DNA of 53,740 nucleotides, from positions 1 through 53,740 of the forward strand of contig CALWZG010000017.1 of assembly GCA_944385965.1 (NCBI GenBank), given 5' to 3'. How positions within the stretch are numbered: the first letter of the stretch is position 1; each line of letters begins with the position of its first letter. The DNA is from an uncultured Anaerotruncus sp. (GTDB taxonomy: Bacteria; Bacillota; Clostridia; Oscillospirales; Ruminococcaceae). The position numbers were made by a program, and so were the translations under genes. Of this stretch, positions 29,818-39,309 are shown piece by piece. The notes beneath the pieces were generated by a model, which searched no databases, had not been told where the DNA came from, and was given only the letters and a program-made list of their open reading frames with translations.

Positions 29818-30345
29818 ATGGGATTATTTTTACAGACCGCTGTTTTGAAGGATTGTGACACGCCAAAGGCCAAACAGGCCATTGAGCGGGTGGCCCAAAA
29901 GGACCCCTCTTTGGAACTGCTGCCAGAGGAATGTAAGTTTCACTCTTATGAAGCAGGCACGCTGGTGTTTATGAACGAGCATTGCTGCGGATATGAAAGT
30001 CTGGCGGAGCTGCTTTCTTTGGAAATTGAGGGAGTGGTCCTTTTAACCTACATTTACGATGAGGATTTTTGGGGTTATTTTTTATATGACCGGGGTACAC
30101 AAAAGGATGAATTTCTCCCTCTGGGTCAATATTTCCAGGAGGACAACCCTCCCATTCCAGGAAACCCTGCTCTGCTGGCCTCCTGCTTTGGAATACAGCC
30201 CCAGGAGATTGACCGGTATCTGGTGGTCTGGGAGGAGGACATGGAGGAAGACGTCTTGGCTTATCCCCAGGATGAGTTCCCTTATGGGGATTGCTGGCAG
30301 ATGGCGGATTTTCTCAAACGGCTGGGGTTCCCCTATCCCGATTGA
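29818..30345 (+). CDS. Unrecognised 175-residue protein
   Basis: I do not recognise this family. The protein is acidic and cytosolic-looking, with aromatic-rich segments (YDEDFWGYFLYDRG) and an ending FPYGDCWQMADFLKRLGFPY. It has no membrane segment or signal peptide. The ATG at 29818 follows AAGGGAGG. It has its own promoter and a terminator, so it is an independent unit between yceD (divergent) and a convergent lipoprotein gene. Confidence 0.75.
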   Translation: MGLFLQTAVLKDCDTPKAKQAIERVAQKDPSLELLPEECKFHSYEAGTLVFMNEHCCGYESLAELLSLEIEGVVLLTYIYDEDFWGYFLYDRGTQKDEFLPLGQYFQEDNPPIPGNPALLASCFGIQPQEIDRYLVVWEEDMEEDVLAYPQDEFPYGDCWQMADFLKRLGFPYPD

Positions 30346-30374
30346 CCCCCGGCAAAATCCTCTCAATAAAATGT

Positions 30375-30414
30375 CCCCGTTCTCCTGTCCCGCAAACGGG
30401 GAACGGGGATTTTT
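30375..30414 (+). terminator. Terminator between convergent genes
   Basis: CCCCGTTC (30375-30382) pairs with GAACGGGG (30401-30408), with an inner CCCG/CGGG stem, then ATTTTT. Confidence 0.85.
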
Positions 30415-32012
30415 CACGGCTGAATCATAAAATATGCCCCGCCGCAGGAGACCAGCATACTTCCATCCGGTGCCATCCTCAGGAGGGAAAAGAAGCTGTT
30501 TTCAGGCAGGGAAAGCTCCACCGATGTAAACTCCATGGTGTCCGGGTCCATCAAGTACACCCCTTGGGTGGTCTTTTCCTCTGTCCCATCTTCCAGAATC
30601 CCCTGATTATAAAGGTATAGCCCAATCTTTTCCCCGTTGGTCACCACCTGCGTGTCCGCGTACTGGAAGCCATCCGGCAGGACAAACCCTTCTGTCATCC
30701 CGCTATTCCCCTCCATTACAATTCCTTCCTGTTCCAAATCGGAGCTGATGGAAGGGAAGGCCAGCAGTTTGTCATTCACCCCTAAAATGGGGCCTCCCCA
30801 GCTGTACGCTTGCCGTAAGGTGGTAAGCTTCCCGGTTTCCACATCCACAAGGACCACCCCGCTGACCCATTCATACCCATAAATCTTGGCGGCGATATGC
30901 TTTCCATCCGGCTGGAAAACAGCCTCCCCATAGACTTCCATAGACATGGCCGCTTTCCCCTCCCCCTGGGGAAGCTGGGGATGGGGCGCCAGCAGCTGGG
31001 AATCCCCTGTTTTTAAATCCAACAGGCAAAGCCCTTCCTCGCCCACAAAACAGGCTTCCTGTCCATTGGGAGAGAAGCTGAGGGCTGTCTCCTCAGGCAG
31101 CCCGTCGGGCAGGGGCATTTCCTCCCACTGGGAAAACTCCGGCTGGAAGGTCATCAGCCGTTGATTGGTCTGAACCATCCCCCAATCCCCGTAACCGACA
31201 GCCGCCACCAGCTGTTCCCCTTTTTCCAGAGAGATGGTATACAGCTGTTCCTTTAAGGTGACTGGCTCCACCAGGGACAGGTCTATATATCCGCTTTCCC
31301 CAAGGCAGGCCGCCAGAAGCAGCTTTCCTCCTACCCAGCCTTTCCCCTCATCCAGCCGAACCTGCCCATAAAGCAGCCCCTCTGCCTCCTGGGCCCCTCC
31401 CGAAAGCTCCACCTTTTGGGAAGGCGATGGGACAACCGATTTCAGGTAATACCCCTCCCCTTGGGGATGGGGCGCCATGATAAACTGGGTTTTCCGACCT
31501 TCGCTCCATTGGTCGGAAACCTCCAGGCTGACGGAACCATCCGGCAGAGCCTCCTGGGATTCCAGCCTGAAAGGCTCATGGAACAAAGCCGCCGGGTCTT
31601 CCTCCCTGGGAGAAAGTATGGTGGAATAAAAGCGAATATCCCCTTCTGGCGTCTCCCGGTTGATTAGGTCCAGGTCGGAAAGGGACAGGTTAAAATAACG
31701 GGCCACATAGGTTTCCAGCTCCTGGCGGGGAAGCAGATATTCCCCATCCTGCTCCGGTATGGAAACCCCATCCTGGTACATCCGCTGGGCGCAGCAGGTG
31801 AGGATAGGGCTAGTGTCAAACCGGGGAAGGGCGGAGGGGTACTCCCCCTGAAAGGGGAACACCATTTCATATAGGTATCCATCCCACCACTCCTCCAGGG
31901 AAAGGGGGTCTGCTTGGGGCGTCCGGCTTTCATTGGAGGAGGGCAAAGAACGGGAAGCACAGCCTCCCAGCAGCAGTATGGTTAGAAGCAGACTCAATAT
32001 CCTTTTCATCAT
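30414..32012 (-). CDS. Lipoprotein with beta-propeller-like repeats
   Basis: This 532-residue protein starts with a lipoprotein signal (LLTILLLGGC, Cys acylation site) and is therefore membrane-anchored outside the cell. The second half has repeated blades such as LSFSPNGQEACFVGEEGLCL, AVFQPDGKHIAAKIYG and MAPDGSMLVSCG, the pattern of TolB/WD40-like propellers. The ATG at 32012 has GAGGAGG 8 nt upstream. A sensory or scaffold role is possible; no function is known. Confidence 0.8.
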   Translation of the reverse strand: MMKRILSLLLTILLLGGCASRSLPSSNESRTPQADPLSLEEWWDGYLYEMVFPFQGEYPSALPRFDTSPILTCCAQRMYQDGVSIPEQDGEYLLPRQELETYVARYFNLSLSDLDLINRETPEGDIRFYSTILSPREEDPAALFHEPFRLESQEALPDGSVSLEVSDQWSEGRKTQFIMAPHPQGEGYYLKSVVPSPSQKVELSGGAQEAEGLLYGQVRLDEGKGWVGGKLLLAACLGESGYIDLSLVEPVTLKEQLYTISLEKGEQLVAAVGYGDWGMVQTNQRLMTFQPEFSQWEEMPLPDGLPEETALSFSPNGQEACFVGEEGLCLLDLKTGDSQLLAPHPQLPQGEGKAAMSMEVYGEAVFQPDGKHIAAKIYGYEWVSGVVLVDVETGKLTTLRQAYSWGGPILGVNDKLLAFPSISSDLEQEGIVMEGNSGMTEGFVLPDGFQYADTQVVTNGEKIGLYLYNQGILEDGTEEKTTQGVYLMDPDTMEFTSVELSLPENSFFSLLRMAPDGSMLVSCGGAYFMIQP

Positions 32013-32148
32013 AAACATATCCTCCTCTTTCCATCGGGGAACCCACAAGACTTTTTTATTATTATAACAACTTCTTATGGAAAAGCGTGACAAAAACCGC
32101 CACAATTCTCAAAAAAGTTTTCCTTGATGGATTTGGTTGGTTTTTCCC

Positions 32149-32177
32149 TTGTCTGTGACAGAGAAATGTAGTATAGT
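32149..32177 (+). promoter_or_regulatory. pyrBI promoter
   Basis: TTGTCT (32149-32154), a 17-bp spacer and TATAGT (32172-32177). The start site would be near 32184, giving a leader of about 40 nt with no room for an attenuator. Confidence 0.65.
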
Positions 32178-32226
32178 ATTCAAGAACAAAAAACCTTGAA
32201 GAAAATTGATGGGAGGACATAGGATT

Positions 32227-33144
32227 TTGAAACATCTGATTGAACCAACCGATATGACCCCACAAGAGGTGGACGAGGTTCTGAATCTGGCGGACCGAAT
32301 CATCGCCAATCCCAAGGCTTACGCCCATAAATGTGAAGGCAAAAAGCTGGCTACTCTGTTTTATGAGCCCAGCACCCGTACCCGCCTGAGCTTTGAGGCC
32401 GCTATGCTGGAACTGGGCGGCAGCGTTCTGGGCTTTTCCTCCGCTAACAGCAGCTCCGCGGCAAAGGGAGAAAGTGTAGCGGATACCATCCGTACAGTGG
32501 AGTGCTACGCCGACATCGCCGCTATGCGTCACCCCAAAGAGGGAGCCGCCAAAGTGGCTGCTATGAACGCCACCACCATCAAAGTCATCAACGCTGGAGA
32601 CGGTGGGCATCTGCATCCTACCCAAACCCTCACCGACCTGCTTACCATCCGCAGCCTGAAGGGTCGTCTGGATGACCTGACCATTGGTATGTGCGGAGAT
32701 TTGATGTTTGGCCGCACCGTTCATTCCTTAATCCGGGCTTTGCTGCGGTACCCCAAAATCCGTTTTGTGCTGATTTCCCCCAAGGAGCTGCGGGTTCCCG
32801 ATTATATCCGGGAGGCTATGAACAATCAAGGCGTAGAGTTCCAGGAGGTAGAGCGGCTGGACGACGTGATGGACCAATTGGACGTACTGTATATGACCCG
32901 TGTACAGCGGGAGCGGTTCTTTAATGAGGAAGATTATATCCGTCTGCGGGACAGCTACATTCTGGATACAGAAAAAATGGAAAACGCCAAATCCGACATG
33001 ATTGTGATGCATCCCCTGCCCCGTGTCAATGAGATTTCGGTGGAAGTGGATAAGGACCCCCGGGCGAGCTACTTTAAGCAGGCTCTCTATGGGAAGTATG
33101 TACGTATGGCGCTGATTATGAAGATGCTGGGGGTAGAGGAATGA
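32227..33144 (+). CDS. pyrB: Aspartate carbamoyltransferase catalytic chain
   Basis: The 305-residue enzyme has [16 protein letters not shown] (carbamoyl-phosphate site) and [10 protein letters not shown]. It condenses carbamoyl phosphate and aspartate in pyrimidine synthesis. The start is probably the TTG at 32227: it sits 10 nt after GGGAGG and gives the family N-terminus [10 protein letters not shown]. An ATG at 32209 lies upstream of that ribosome site. It overlaps pyrI by 4 bp. Confidence 0.96.
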   Translation: MKHLIEPTDMTPQEVDEVLNLADRIIANPKAYAHKCEGKKLATLFYEPSTRTRLSFEAAMLELGGSVLGFSSANSSSAAKGESVADTIRTVECYADIAAMRHPKEGAAKVAAMNATTIKVINAGDGGHLHPTQTLTDLLTIRSLKGRLDDLTIGMCGDLMFGRTVHSLIRALLRYPKIRFVLISPKELRVPDYIREAMNNQGVEFQEVERLDDVMDQLDVLYMTRVQRERFFNEEDYIRLRDSYILDTEKMENAKSDMIVMHPLPRVNEISVEVDKDPRASYFKQALYGKYVRMALIMKMLGVEE

Positions 33145-33566
33145 ATATTGATAGCTTGCAGAGGGGCCTGGTCATCGACCATATCCAGGCTGGAAAGAGC
33201 ATGGAAATCTATAAATTCCTGGAGCTGGACAAGCTGGATTGCAGCGTAGCCATCATCAAAAACGCCCGCAGCCAGAAATCCGGCAAAAAAGACATCATTA
33301 AGATTGAGGACCGCATTGACCTGGATTTGGATGTTCTGGGCTTTATTGACCCCAACATCACCGTCAATGTGATTGAGGGCGGAAAAATCGTGGAGAAAAA
33401 GGCCCTGAAAATGCCCAAAGAGGTTGTGAATGTAGTGCGTTGCAAGAATCCCCGCTGCATTACTTCCATTGAGCAGGAGCTGCCTCATGTGTTCAAGCTG
33501 GTGGACGACGGACGTTCCACCTATCGGTGCATCTATTGCGAGCAGGAGTACAACTCCAAAAAGTAA
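33141..33566 (+). CDS. pyrI: Aspartate carbamoyltransferase regulatory chain
   Basis: The 141-residue protein has the N-terminal nucleotide-effector domain and a C-terminal zinc domain with CKNPRC and CIYC. It binds ATP/CTP and makes PyrB allosteric. ATGA overlap with pyrB indicates coupled translation. A terminator follows 30 bp on. Confidence 0.96.
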   Translation: MNIDSLQRGLVIDHIQAGKSMEIYKFLELDKLDCSVAIIKNARSQKSGKKDIIKIEDRIDLDLDVLGFIDPNITVNVIEGGKIVEKKALKMPKEVVNVVRCKNPRCITSIEQELPHVFKLVDDGRSTYRCIYCEQEYNSKK

Positions 33567-33594
33567 CCCTTCTTATAAAATTTATCCGCTGCTT

Positions 33595-33626
33595 AGGTCC
33601 TATCCAATTGGATAGGACCTTTTATT
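33595..33626 (+). terminator. Terminator of pyrBI
   Basis: AGGTCCTATCC and GGATAGGACCT form a perfect 11-bp stem with an AATT loop, followed by TTTTATTT. Confidence 0.92.
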
Positions 33627-33676
33627 TCACAAAACCCACATAAAAATACCTTATCATCTTCAAAAAAGTGGTTGTC

Positions 33677-33705
33677 TTGCTGTAGGATAGATTTTATGCT
33701 ACAAT
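33677..33705 (+). promoter_or_regulatory. Promoter of the MoxR-DUF58 operon
   Basis: TTGCTG (33677-33682), a 17-bp spacer and TACAAT (33700-33705) preceded by TGC (extended -10). The leader is about 100 nt. Confidence 0.65.
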
Positions 33706-33810
33706 AAACAATTGTACTTAAAACTGTGGTGAACTCAGGCGTATTTACCAGCCAATGTGCCACTGTGCTGAAGACTGTTACACAATATCTATTAAAGGGG
33801 GACTTTACCT

Positions 33811-34761
33811 ATGGAAATTCAAGGGCTGACCGCCCGAATGACAGCAGAAACAGAAAAAATCATTGTGGGCAAAACCCATCAAATCCGGTTGATTTTGACA
33901 GCGGTTCTGGCAGATGGGCATATCCTGCTGGATGACCTGCCTGGTGTTGGAAAAACCACCCTGGTCAAAACCTTTTCCAAGGTTTTGGGCTGTGACAGCC
34001 GCCGCATCCAGTTCACCCCGGATTTGCTGCCCTCTGATATTGTGGGAATGAGAATCTACGACCAGAAGAAAGGGGAATTCCAGCTGCTGGAAGGGCCTGT
34101 GATGACCAATCTGCTGCTGGCGGATGAGATTAACCGGGCCATTCCCCGTACCCAGTCCGCCTTATTGGAGTCGATGGAGGAGCGTCAAGTGACCATTGAC
34201 GGCGAGACCCATCCCCTGCCTACCCCCTTTATTGTTATGGCTACCCAAAACCCAGTGGAGTCGGAAAGCACCTTCCGGCTGCCTGCCGCTCAGATGGACC
34301 GTTTTCTGCTGCGGCTTTCCCTGGGGTATCCCCAGGCCCAGGAGGAACTGGCCATGCTGCAAAACCTGGGAGACTCCATCCCTATGGACAAGGTGGAGCG
34401 GGTGGCTGACCCAGAGCTGCTCTGCCAGCTTCAAAAGCAGGTCCAGCAGGTGGACATCTCCCCCATGGTGGCGGAGTACATTGTAGCGCTGACCCAGGGT
34501 ACCCGTTCCCATCCTCAGCTTCGGATGGGGGCCAGCCCCAGAGGGTCCCGGGCGCTGTATAAAGCCTCCAAGGCCTGGGCCGCTATGGAGGGACGGACCT
34601 TTGTAACCCCGGACGACGTGCAGACCTTGGCGGAGCCGGTGCTGGCTCATCGGCTTCTTCCTACCAATGAGGCACGGGTGGCGGGGGCCACCTCCGCCAG
34701 TATCCTGGCGGACCTGTTGGACCGTACCCCTGTTCCCCCCAGCCGGGAGGGGCGTTTCTGA
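33811..34761 (+). CDS. MoxR family AAA+ ATPase
   Basis: This 316-residue protein has Walker A GVGKTT (about 45-50), Walker B LLADEINR (about 101-108) and the MoxR sensor segment ATQNPVESESTFRLPAAQMDRF. MoxR proteins act as chaperone-like ATPases, often with DUF58 partners that carry vWA-like folds. The ATG follows AAAGGGGG. It is the first gene of a three-gene operon with ATGA coupling to the next. Confidence 0.95.
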   Translation: MEIQGLTARMTAETEKIIVGKTHQIRLILTAVLADGHILLDDLPGVGKTTLVKTFSKVLGCDSRRIQFTPDLLPSDIVGMRIYDQKKGEFQLLEGPVMTNLLLADEINRAIPRTQSALLESMEERQVTIDGETHPLPTPFIVMATQNPVESESTFRLPAAQMDRFLLRLSLGYPQAQEELAMLQNLGDSIPMDKVERVADPELLCQLQKQVQQVDISPMVAEYIVALTQGTRSHPQLRMGASPRGSRALYKASKAWAAMEGRTFVTPDDVQTLAEPVLAHRLLPTNEARVAGATSASILADLLDRTPVPPSREGRF

Positions 34762-36116
34762 TGGCTGGAAAAAAGGCCGGCGGCCGGATTGATGGTTACG
34801 CCAGCAGCTTTCTTATCAGCCCCATCGCCTTGGTGATTTGGCTGATATTGGTGGTATGCGCCATTCTGGGAAACCAGCCTGTCATCTCCCTGTTTCTGCT
34901 GGGGGTGCTTCTGGTAAGTGCTTTGTCCCGGCTGTGGGGTTTGCGCTCTCTGGTCCGGGTGCAGGTGGGAATGAAAGCCCCTTCCGCCCGTGTTTACGCG
35001 GGCAGTCAGCTGCATATCACCTATTGGGTAAAAAACCAGAAATTCCTGCCGTTAATTTGGCTGGAACTTCTCCAAAGGCTTCCAGATGATGGCTGTCTGG
35101 AACCAGAGGAGCTGGATTCGGTGGTGGACATCCCCATTCCCGATGAGGAGATGGCTCCTCTGAGGGAGAAATACGCTGAAGCCCTTGAGCGGGAATCTAA
35201 GAAAGAACACCCCAAACAGATTCCCCCTCCGCCGGAAACCTGCCGGGCCTTCCGGCGGAAATTCGCTTTTCTGCTCTGGTATCAGGAGCTGGAATGGGAC
35301 TGCCTGTGGGAAGCCCGTCATCGGGGTGTTTACCAGCCTAAAGAACTGCTGCTCCGTTCCGGGGATGGGTTTGGTCTGGCCCAGGCGGAGAAAAACTGTC
35401 CCGTAGAGGAAAAGCCTACTTTAGTGGTATATCCCAAGCTGGTACCGGTGAATACCGGCGCCTTCCTGCAAAACCTTTGGGAAGCCCAAACCGGTTCTGC
35501 CGGTTATTTTGAGGACTGTACCATCCTGCGAGGGGAACGAGACTACCAATGGGGGGACCCATGGAAACGGATTGACTGGCGGGTAGCCGCCCGGGGCGGC
35601 GGGCTTCAGGTGAAGCTGTTTGAGACCATCCAGCCTAAATCTGTCCATTTCCTGCTGGATGGGGCCTCTTTTTTGGAACGTGAAAAGGAAAATCCCCAAT
35701 TAGAGGAGGCCATCAGCATTCTAGCCTCCCTGATTATCAAGCTTTCCGGCTCCCAGGTGGATTGTGGCCTGAGCCTGCCCCGGACCCCCTTTATGGCGCC
35801 GGTGGATTTGTTCCCTGGAGAGGAAACCACCCCGGATGACCTGCTGTTTTATTTGGCGGGGTTCCGCTGTCAAGGGGAGGTGTCCGGCCTGGACAGCACC
35901 CGGCTGGCTGGCCTGCGGGAGCGGATGGGACAGGTGTATCTCATCACCTGGAACGCCGGAGACCCAAGAAACCGGCTGCTTTTGGACCAGCTGGGCAGCG
36001 GCGGTCTGACCCTGCTTCCCTGGGAGGACCCAGCGCAGGTTGGAGCCTGCGCCGACAGCCTGGACTTTAAAATCTATCCCTTGCGTTCCCTGAAAGGAGG
36101 CGGTGCCAATGGATGA
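34761..36116 (+). CDS. DUF58 family membrane protein
   Basis: The 451-residue protein has two N-terminal membrane helices (about 14-55). A large domain ends with the DUF58 signature RGERDYQWGDPWKRIDWRVA (about 255-274) and a vWA-like region. DUF58 proteins are the usual partners of MoxR ATPases; roles in cell-envelope or stress processes are known only for some. It overlaps the MoxR gene by 1 bp and the next gene by 8 bp. Confidence 0.93.
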   Translation: MAGKKAGGRIDGYASSFLISPIALVIWLILVVCAILGNQPVISLFLLGVLLVSALSRLWGLRSLVRVQVGMKAPSARVYAGSQLHITYWVKNQKFLPLIWLELLQRLPDDGCLEPEELDSVVDIPIPDEEMAPLREKYAEALERESKKEHPKQIPPPPETCRAFRRKFAFLLWYQELEWDCLWEARHRGVYQPKELLLRSGDGFGLAQAEKNCPVEEKPTLVVYPKLVPVNTGAFLQNLWEAQTGSAGYFEDCTILRGERDYQWGDPWKRIDWRVAARGGGLQVKLFETIQPKSVHFLLDGASFLEREKENPQLEEAISILASLIIKLSGSQVDCGLSLPRTPFMAPVDLFPGEETTPDDLLFYLAGFRCQGEVSGLDSTRLAGLRERMGQVYLITWNAGDPRNRLLLDQLGSGGLTLLPWEDPAQVGACADSLDFKIYPLRSLKGGGANG

Positions 36117-37425
36117 GCGGGACCGTTTCTCCGGGTTCTGTATCCTATTCACCGACGGAGCCATCTTAGCGGCTTTATTCGGCCTGTTCGGCGGGATAGA
36201 AAGCCAGGTCCCCCAATCTCTGGCACCTCTCCCCTTTGCTCTTTGGGCTGGCGCAGTCAGCCTGTTCCTTTCCTGGTTTTTGAGGAAGGAGCGGCCTCTG
36301 CCTTTGGTGGTGGCGGTTGGGGTGTTGCTGTGGTGTATTGGGGCTGGGGTGGTCCTGCCCTTCTCCCAACTCACCACCCTCACCGGCTGGGCCTTCGCTT
36401 TGGTTTTTCTCACCGAGCCCCCCTTGCGGGCCTGTCTGCTGGAATTGAGTGAAACGCCCCCTTCGGAGCGCCAACCGGTAAATTATGTGGAATTGTCGGT
36501 TATAGGAACCGGGCTTTGCCTTCTGTTTGAGTTAGGTCCTACCAAGCTGCCCCCAAGCGCCCTCACCCTGCTGCTGACCGCTGTTCTGCTAAACTTCCTC
36601 AATGTGATTCACCGACGGGTTTCCGGGGGCAAAACTGCCTCCAATCTCTCCGCCCGCTGGCAAGGGGCGGTGGGACTGGGACTATCTGCGGGAGCAATTC
36701 TCGGCCTGGCGGCCCTTTTTACCGCCTTTGGTTCTCTGCCCGCCCGACAGGGTCTGACCGCCTTTTTAGGGGCGGTTGGTTATCTGCTGGGTGTCATCGG
36801 GGATGCCTGCAATAGATTCTTCCTTTGGCTGATTTCCATGCTTCCCGACGCTGAGGAGGGGGCTTTGGAGGAAATGCAGCAAGCCGCCGCTCCGGAGCTG
36901 CCTGAAATGCGGGAAAGCCCTCTTATGGCCCTGCCCCCTTGGGTGCTGCCTGTGTTGATTTTCCTGATGATTTTGGCGGCGGTTGTGGTATTCACCATCC
37001 TGATGCGGAAGGTTCGGATAAAGCGAGTGGGCGGCCGGCGCAGGCCTCAGAAGGTATTGGTTCGCCGCCCTGGATTTCTTCACGCTTTGGGAATTTGGTG
37101 GCAAGGGGCCAAGGCAAGGATACGATTCTGGCTGCGGGCCGCCAGATGGCGGAACTCCCCCCAAGGGATGCTGGTGTGTTTGGAGCGTTGGGCTTTACTC
37201 CATCGCTGTCCCCGTCACCCAGGGGAAACCCATCGGGCGTTCCTGGAACGTCTGGGCGGACTACCCCGCTTTCAGGAGGGAGCGACCGTGCTGGAGCAGC
37301 TGTCCCAAACCCTGGACAAATGCTATTACGCCCCTGGACAGAGGAAAAAGCCTGTACCTATGGATAGGGAGTCTTTGGAGCTTCTCACCCACCTGATGAA
37401 CAAAGGTGCCCATCAAAACACCTGA
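36109..37425 (+). CDS. Polytopic membrane protein with DUF4129-like C-terminus
   Basis: This 438-residue protein has about eight membrane helices in the first 240 residues and one more near 290-310. A basic cytosolic tail ends in a DUF4129-like domain (SPQGMLVCLERWALLHRCPR, THRAFLERLGG, LSQTLDKCYYAPG). In many Clostridia this type of protein follows MoxR and DUF58 and is fused to or followed by a transglutaminase; I see none here. The ATG at 36109 has AAAGGAGG upstream. Confidence 0.75.
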   Translation: MDERDRFSGFCILFTDGAILAALFGLFGGIESQVPQSLAPLPFALWAGAVSLFLSWFLRKERPLPLVVAVGVLLWCIGAGVVLPFSQLTTLTGWAFALVFLTEPPLRACLLELSETPPSERQPVNYVELSVIGTGLCLLFELGPTKLPPSALTLLLTAVLLNFLNVIHRRVSGGKTASNLSARWQGAVGLGLSAGAILGLAALFTAFGSLPARQGLTAFLGAVGYLLGVIGDACNRFFLWLISMLPDAEEGALEEMQQAAAPELPEMRESPLMALPPWVLPVLIFLMILAAVVVFTILMRKVRIKRVGGRRRPQKVLVRRPGFLHALGIWWQGAKARIRFWLRAARWRNSPQGMLVCLERWALLHRCPRHPGETHRAFLERLGGLPRFQEGATVLEQLSQTLDKCYYAPGQRKKPVPMDRESLELLTHLMNKGAHQNT

Positions 37426-37444
37426 CCCCAAGGGTTTCCTGATG

Positions 37445-37486
37445 AAAAGGCGCTGCCTGTATACCAAAACAGGCAGCGCCTTTTTC
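37445..37486. terminator. Bidirectional terminator
   Basis: AAAAGGCGCTGCCTG and CAGGCAGCGCCTTTT form a perfect 15-bp stem with a 10-nt loop and T-runs in both directions, between convergent genes. Confidence 0.92.
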
Positions 37487-38185
37487 TTATTGTGGAGCGG
37501 ACCGCTGATAGAGAGGCCAAGGGGAGACTTGTGGCTCTGAACGTTTCCAAAAATAGTCCGCCATCTGCTGAAACCATGGGTTGGTGGACCATACAGCTTG
37601 AGTCTCTCCGTAAATGGTTTTCACCATCAAACAAAATTGTCCCTTGGTGTATTCCAGCCAAATAGATGCTAACTCTTTCGGCAATATCCCCATCTGGCGG
37701 AGCGGAACCTCCAAATTTTCCGGGGGCGAACTTGGCTTTTTCCGGCTCATTTTATAGTTGGTGAGGGAAACCCCGTTGCGCTGAACACACTGAGCAGCAG
37801 CCACTTGGTATCCTCTTCGCTCAAAAAAAGGTTTGGCTGTAATGGAAGCGTGGACGGTGAACAGCGCCGCAGGACAGGCCCACTCCAAACGCTGGCAAAT
37901 CCAAGACGCGATTCCTTTCCCTTGATAGTCTTTATGAATGTAGAGCCTGTCCAGATAACCGCTGGAGTCCATATCTCCAAACCCCAGCAGCCGGCCATTT
38001 TTCTCCACCACCAGGGTATGATGGGCCAGAAAAGACTGGTTCCACGCCTCTAAAGGAGGTGTTCCATCCGCCCAAGCATCCAGCTGCGCAGGGGTATAAT
38101 CCCGGCTGTTGACCTGGTGAACAGTTTCATAGAATAAATTGGCCAATTCCAGCAGGTCCTGAGGACGATAATCACGAATCTGCAT
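37487..38185 (-). CDS. GNAT acetyltransferase with C-terminal extension
   Basis: The first 145 of 232 residues form a GNAT domain with the acetyl-CoA loop YIHKDYQGKGIASWICQ and FFERRGY. The last 75 or so residues (EVPLRQMGILPKELASIWLE onward) are an extra domain I do not recognise. The ATG at 38185 follows GAGGGGAGGGG; earlier in-frame starts precede that site. It directly follows the hydrolase gene on the same strand. Substrate unknown. Confidence 0.85.
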   Translation of the reverse strand: MQIRDYRPQDLLELANLFYETVHQVNSRDYTPAQLDAWADGTPPLEAWNQSFLAHHTLVVEKNGRLLGFGDMDSSGYLDRLYIHKDYQGKGIASWICQRLEWACPAALFTVHASITAKPFFERRGYQVAAAQCVQRNGVSLTNYKMSRKKPSSPPENLEVPLRQMGILPKELASIWLEYTKGQFCLMVKTIYGETQAVWSTNPWFQQMADYFWKRSEPQVSPWPLYQRSAPQ

Positions 38186-38208
38186 AGGGAGCCCCTCCCC
38201 TCGCTTTT

Positions 38209-39309
38209 TCATTTGTCACTGAGGCAGCGGAAATCCTGGGTGGGTCCCAGGTCAAATTGGCATGGCTGTCCTTTGGCCGCCAGATGGCTCATATCCACAT
38301 ACTGAATCCGGGGATTTTCATAGGTTGTCCAATAAAACCGCTGGGACTCAGCGCACATCACCGAGGTATAAATAGTGTAGTCATAGAGGCTTACCTGGGA
38401 ATCCAGCTGGGAGGGGTCTCCCGGTTGGCTCACCTGCACCATGCCCAAAGGGAAAGCGGCGCTGCTCATCAGCCGGAACAGATTTGTAACCCCCTGAGGT
38501 TCATCCTGTCCCTTCACCCCATACTGTTTCAAAAAGGACAGGCGGACAAACCGGGAAGGAGAGGACCAGTCTCCTGGAAGTCCCAGGGCGCCGCTGCCTG
38601 AGAAGCACTGGTTCAGCTGCTCCTGATTGATTTCCAGAGTGTCATAGTCCAGGTCCCGGATTTGGATATAGTTCAGCAGATTCAGCCGATGCCATGAATA
38701 GCTAGGGCTGTTGGCCATCACACCCATAGTATTTCTGTAAATATGAACCCCATCCTGATCTGGCTCAATGATGATGGATTCCCCGGTAACGTCAGAGAAC
38801 ATCCAATGCAGAGGCGGGACGGTTCCCAAAAGGGGCTGACCAAGCAGGGTTATCCCCCGCTCTACCTCCAAAGCTACCTTTTCCACAGTCGCGCAGGTGG
38901 CCAGAAGATAGGTAACGGCGAACGGGGGCTGCACCGCCAACGTATTGGGCCGGACTGTGTCCGGGAAGTGGGCGAATTCCCGGTAGTAAAGCTGTCCGCC
39001 CATCAGGCCCTTCTCATTCATTCCCTCATAAAAAGCAGGGGTGGATTTGAGGGCGTCCAGACCAATTCCAACAATGCCGTATTGGGACTGTCTGCGGGTG
39101 CTTTCCACCAGATTCCCCTCCAAGGCGCAGCCCTGTGTATAGAACTGGGTCCCACGGGGAACAAAAAGAACCTGTGTGCCATCTGCCAGCCGGTTAAAGT
39201 CAAAGTTCCGGCCCCACAAATGCTTGCCGTCCTTTGTTTCCCAGGCCACCGCACTGCACCCGGCTCCAAAAAGTTCCTGTCCTGTCCTGCTTTGTTTTTT
39301 CTGGCTCAT
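38209..39309 (-). CDS. Choloylglycine hydrolase-family enzyme (bile salt hydrolase/penicillin acylase type)
   Basis: This 366-residue Ntn-hydrolase has the residues expected for this family: Cys18, Arg34 and Asp37 in GRNFDF, Asn200 in MANSPSYSWH and Arg253 in SPSRFVR. The Cys-Arg and Cys-Asp spacings (16 and 19) equal those of bile salt hydrolase. The nucleophile must become N-terminal, so a 17-residue propeptide has to be cut off; bile salt hydrolases normally lose only Met. Substrate could be bile salts, penicillin V or acyl-homoserine lactones. The ATG at 39309 follows AAGGGGG. Confidence 0.88.
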   Translation of the reverse strand: MSQKKQSRTGQELFGAGCSAVAWETKDGKHLWGRNFDFNRLADGTQVLFVPRGTQFYTQGCALEGNLVESTRRQSQYGIVGIGLDALKSTPAFYEGMNEKGLMGGQLYYREFAHFPDTVRPNTLAVQPPFAVTYLLATCATVEKVALEVERGITLLGQPLLGTVPPLHWMFSDVTGESIIIEPDQDGVHIYRNTMGVMANSPSYSWHRLNLLNYIQIRDLDYDTLEINQEQLNQCFSGSGALGLPGDWSSPSRFVRLSFLKQYGVKGQDEPQGVTNLFRLMSSAAFPLGMVQVSQPGDPSQLDSQVSLYDYTIYTSVMCAESQRFYWTTYENPRIQYVDMSHLAAKGQPCQFDLGPTQDFRCLSDK

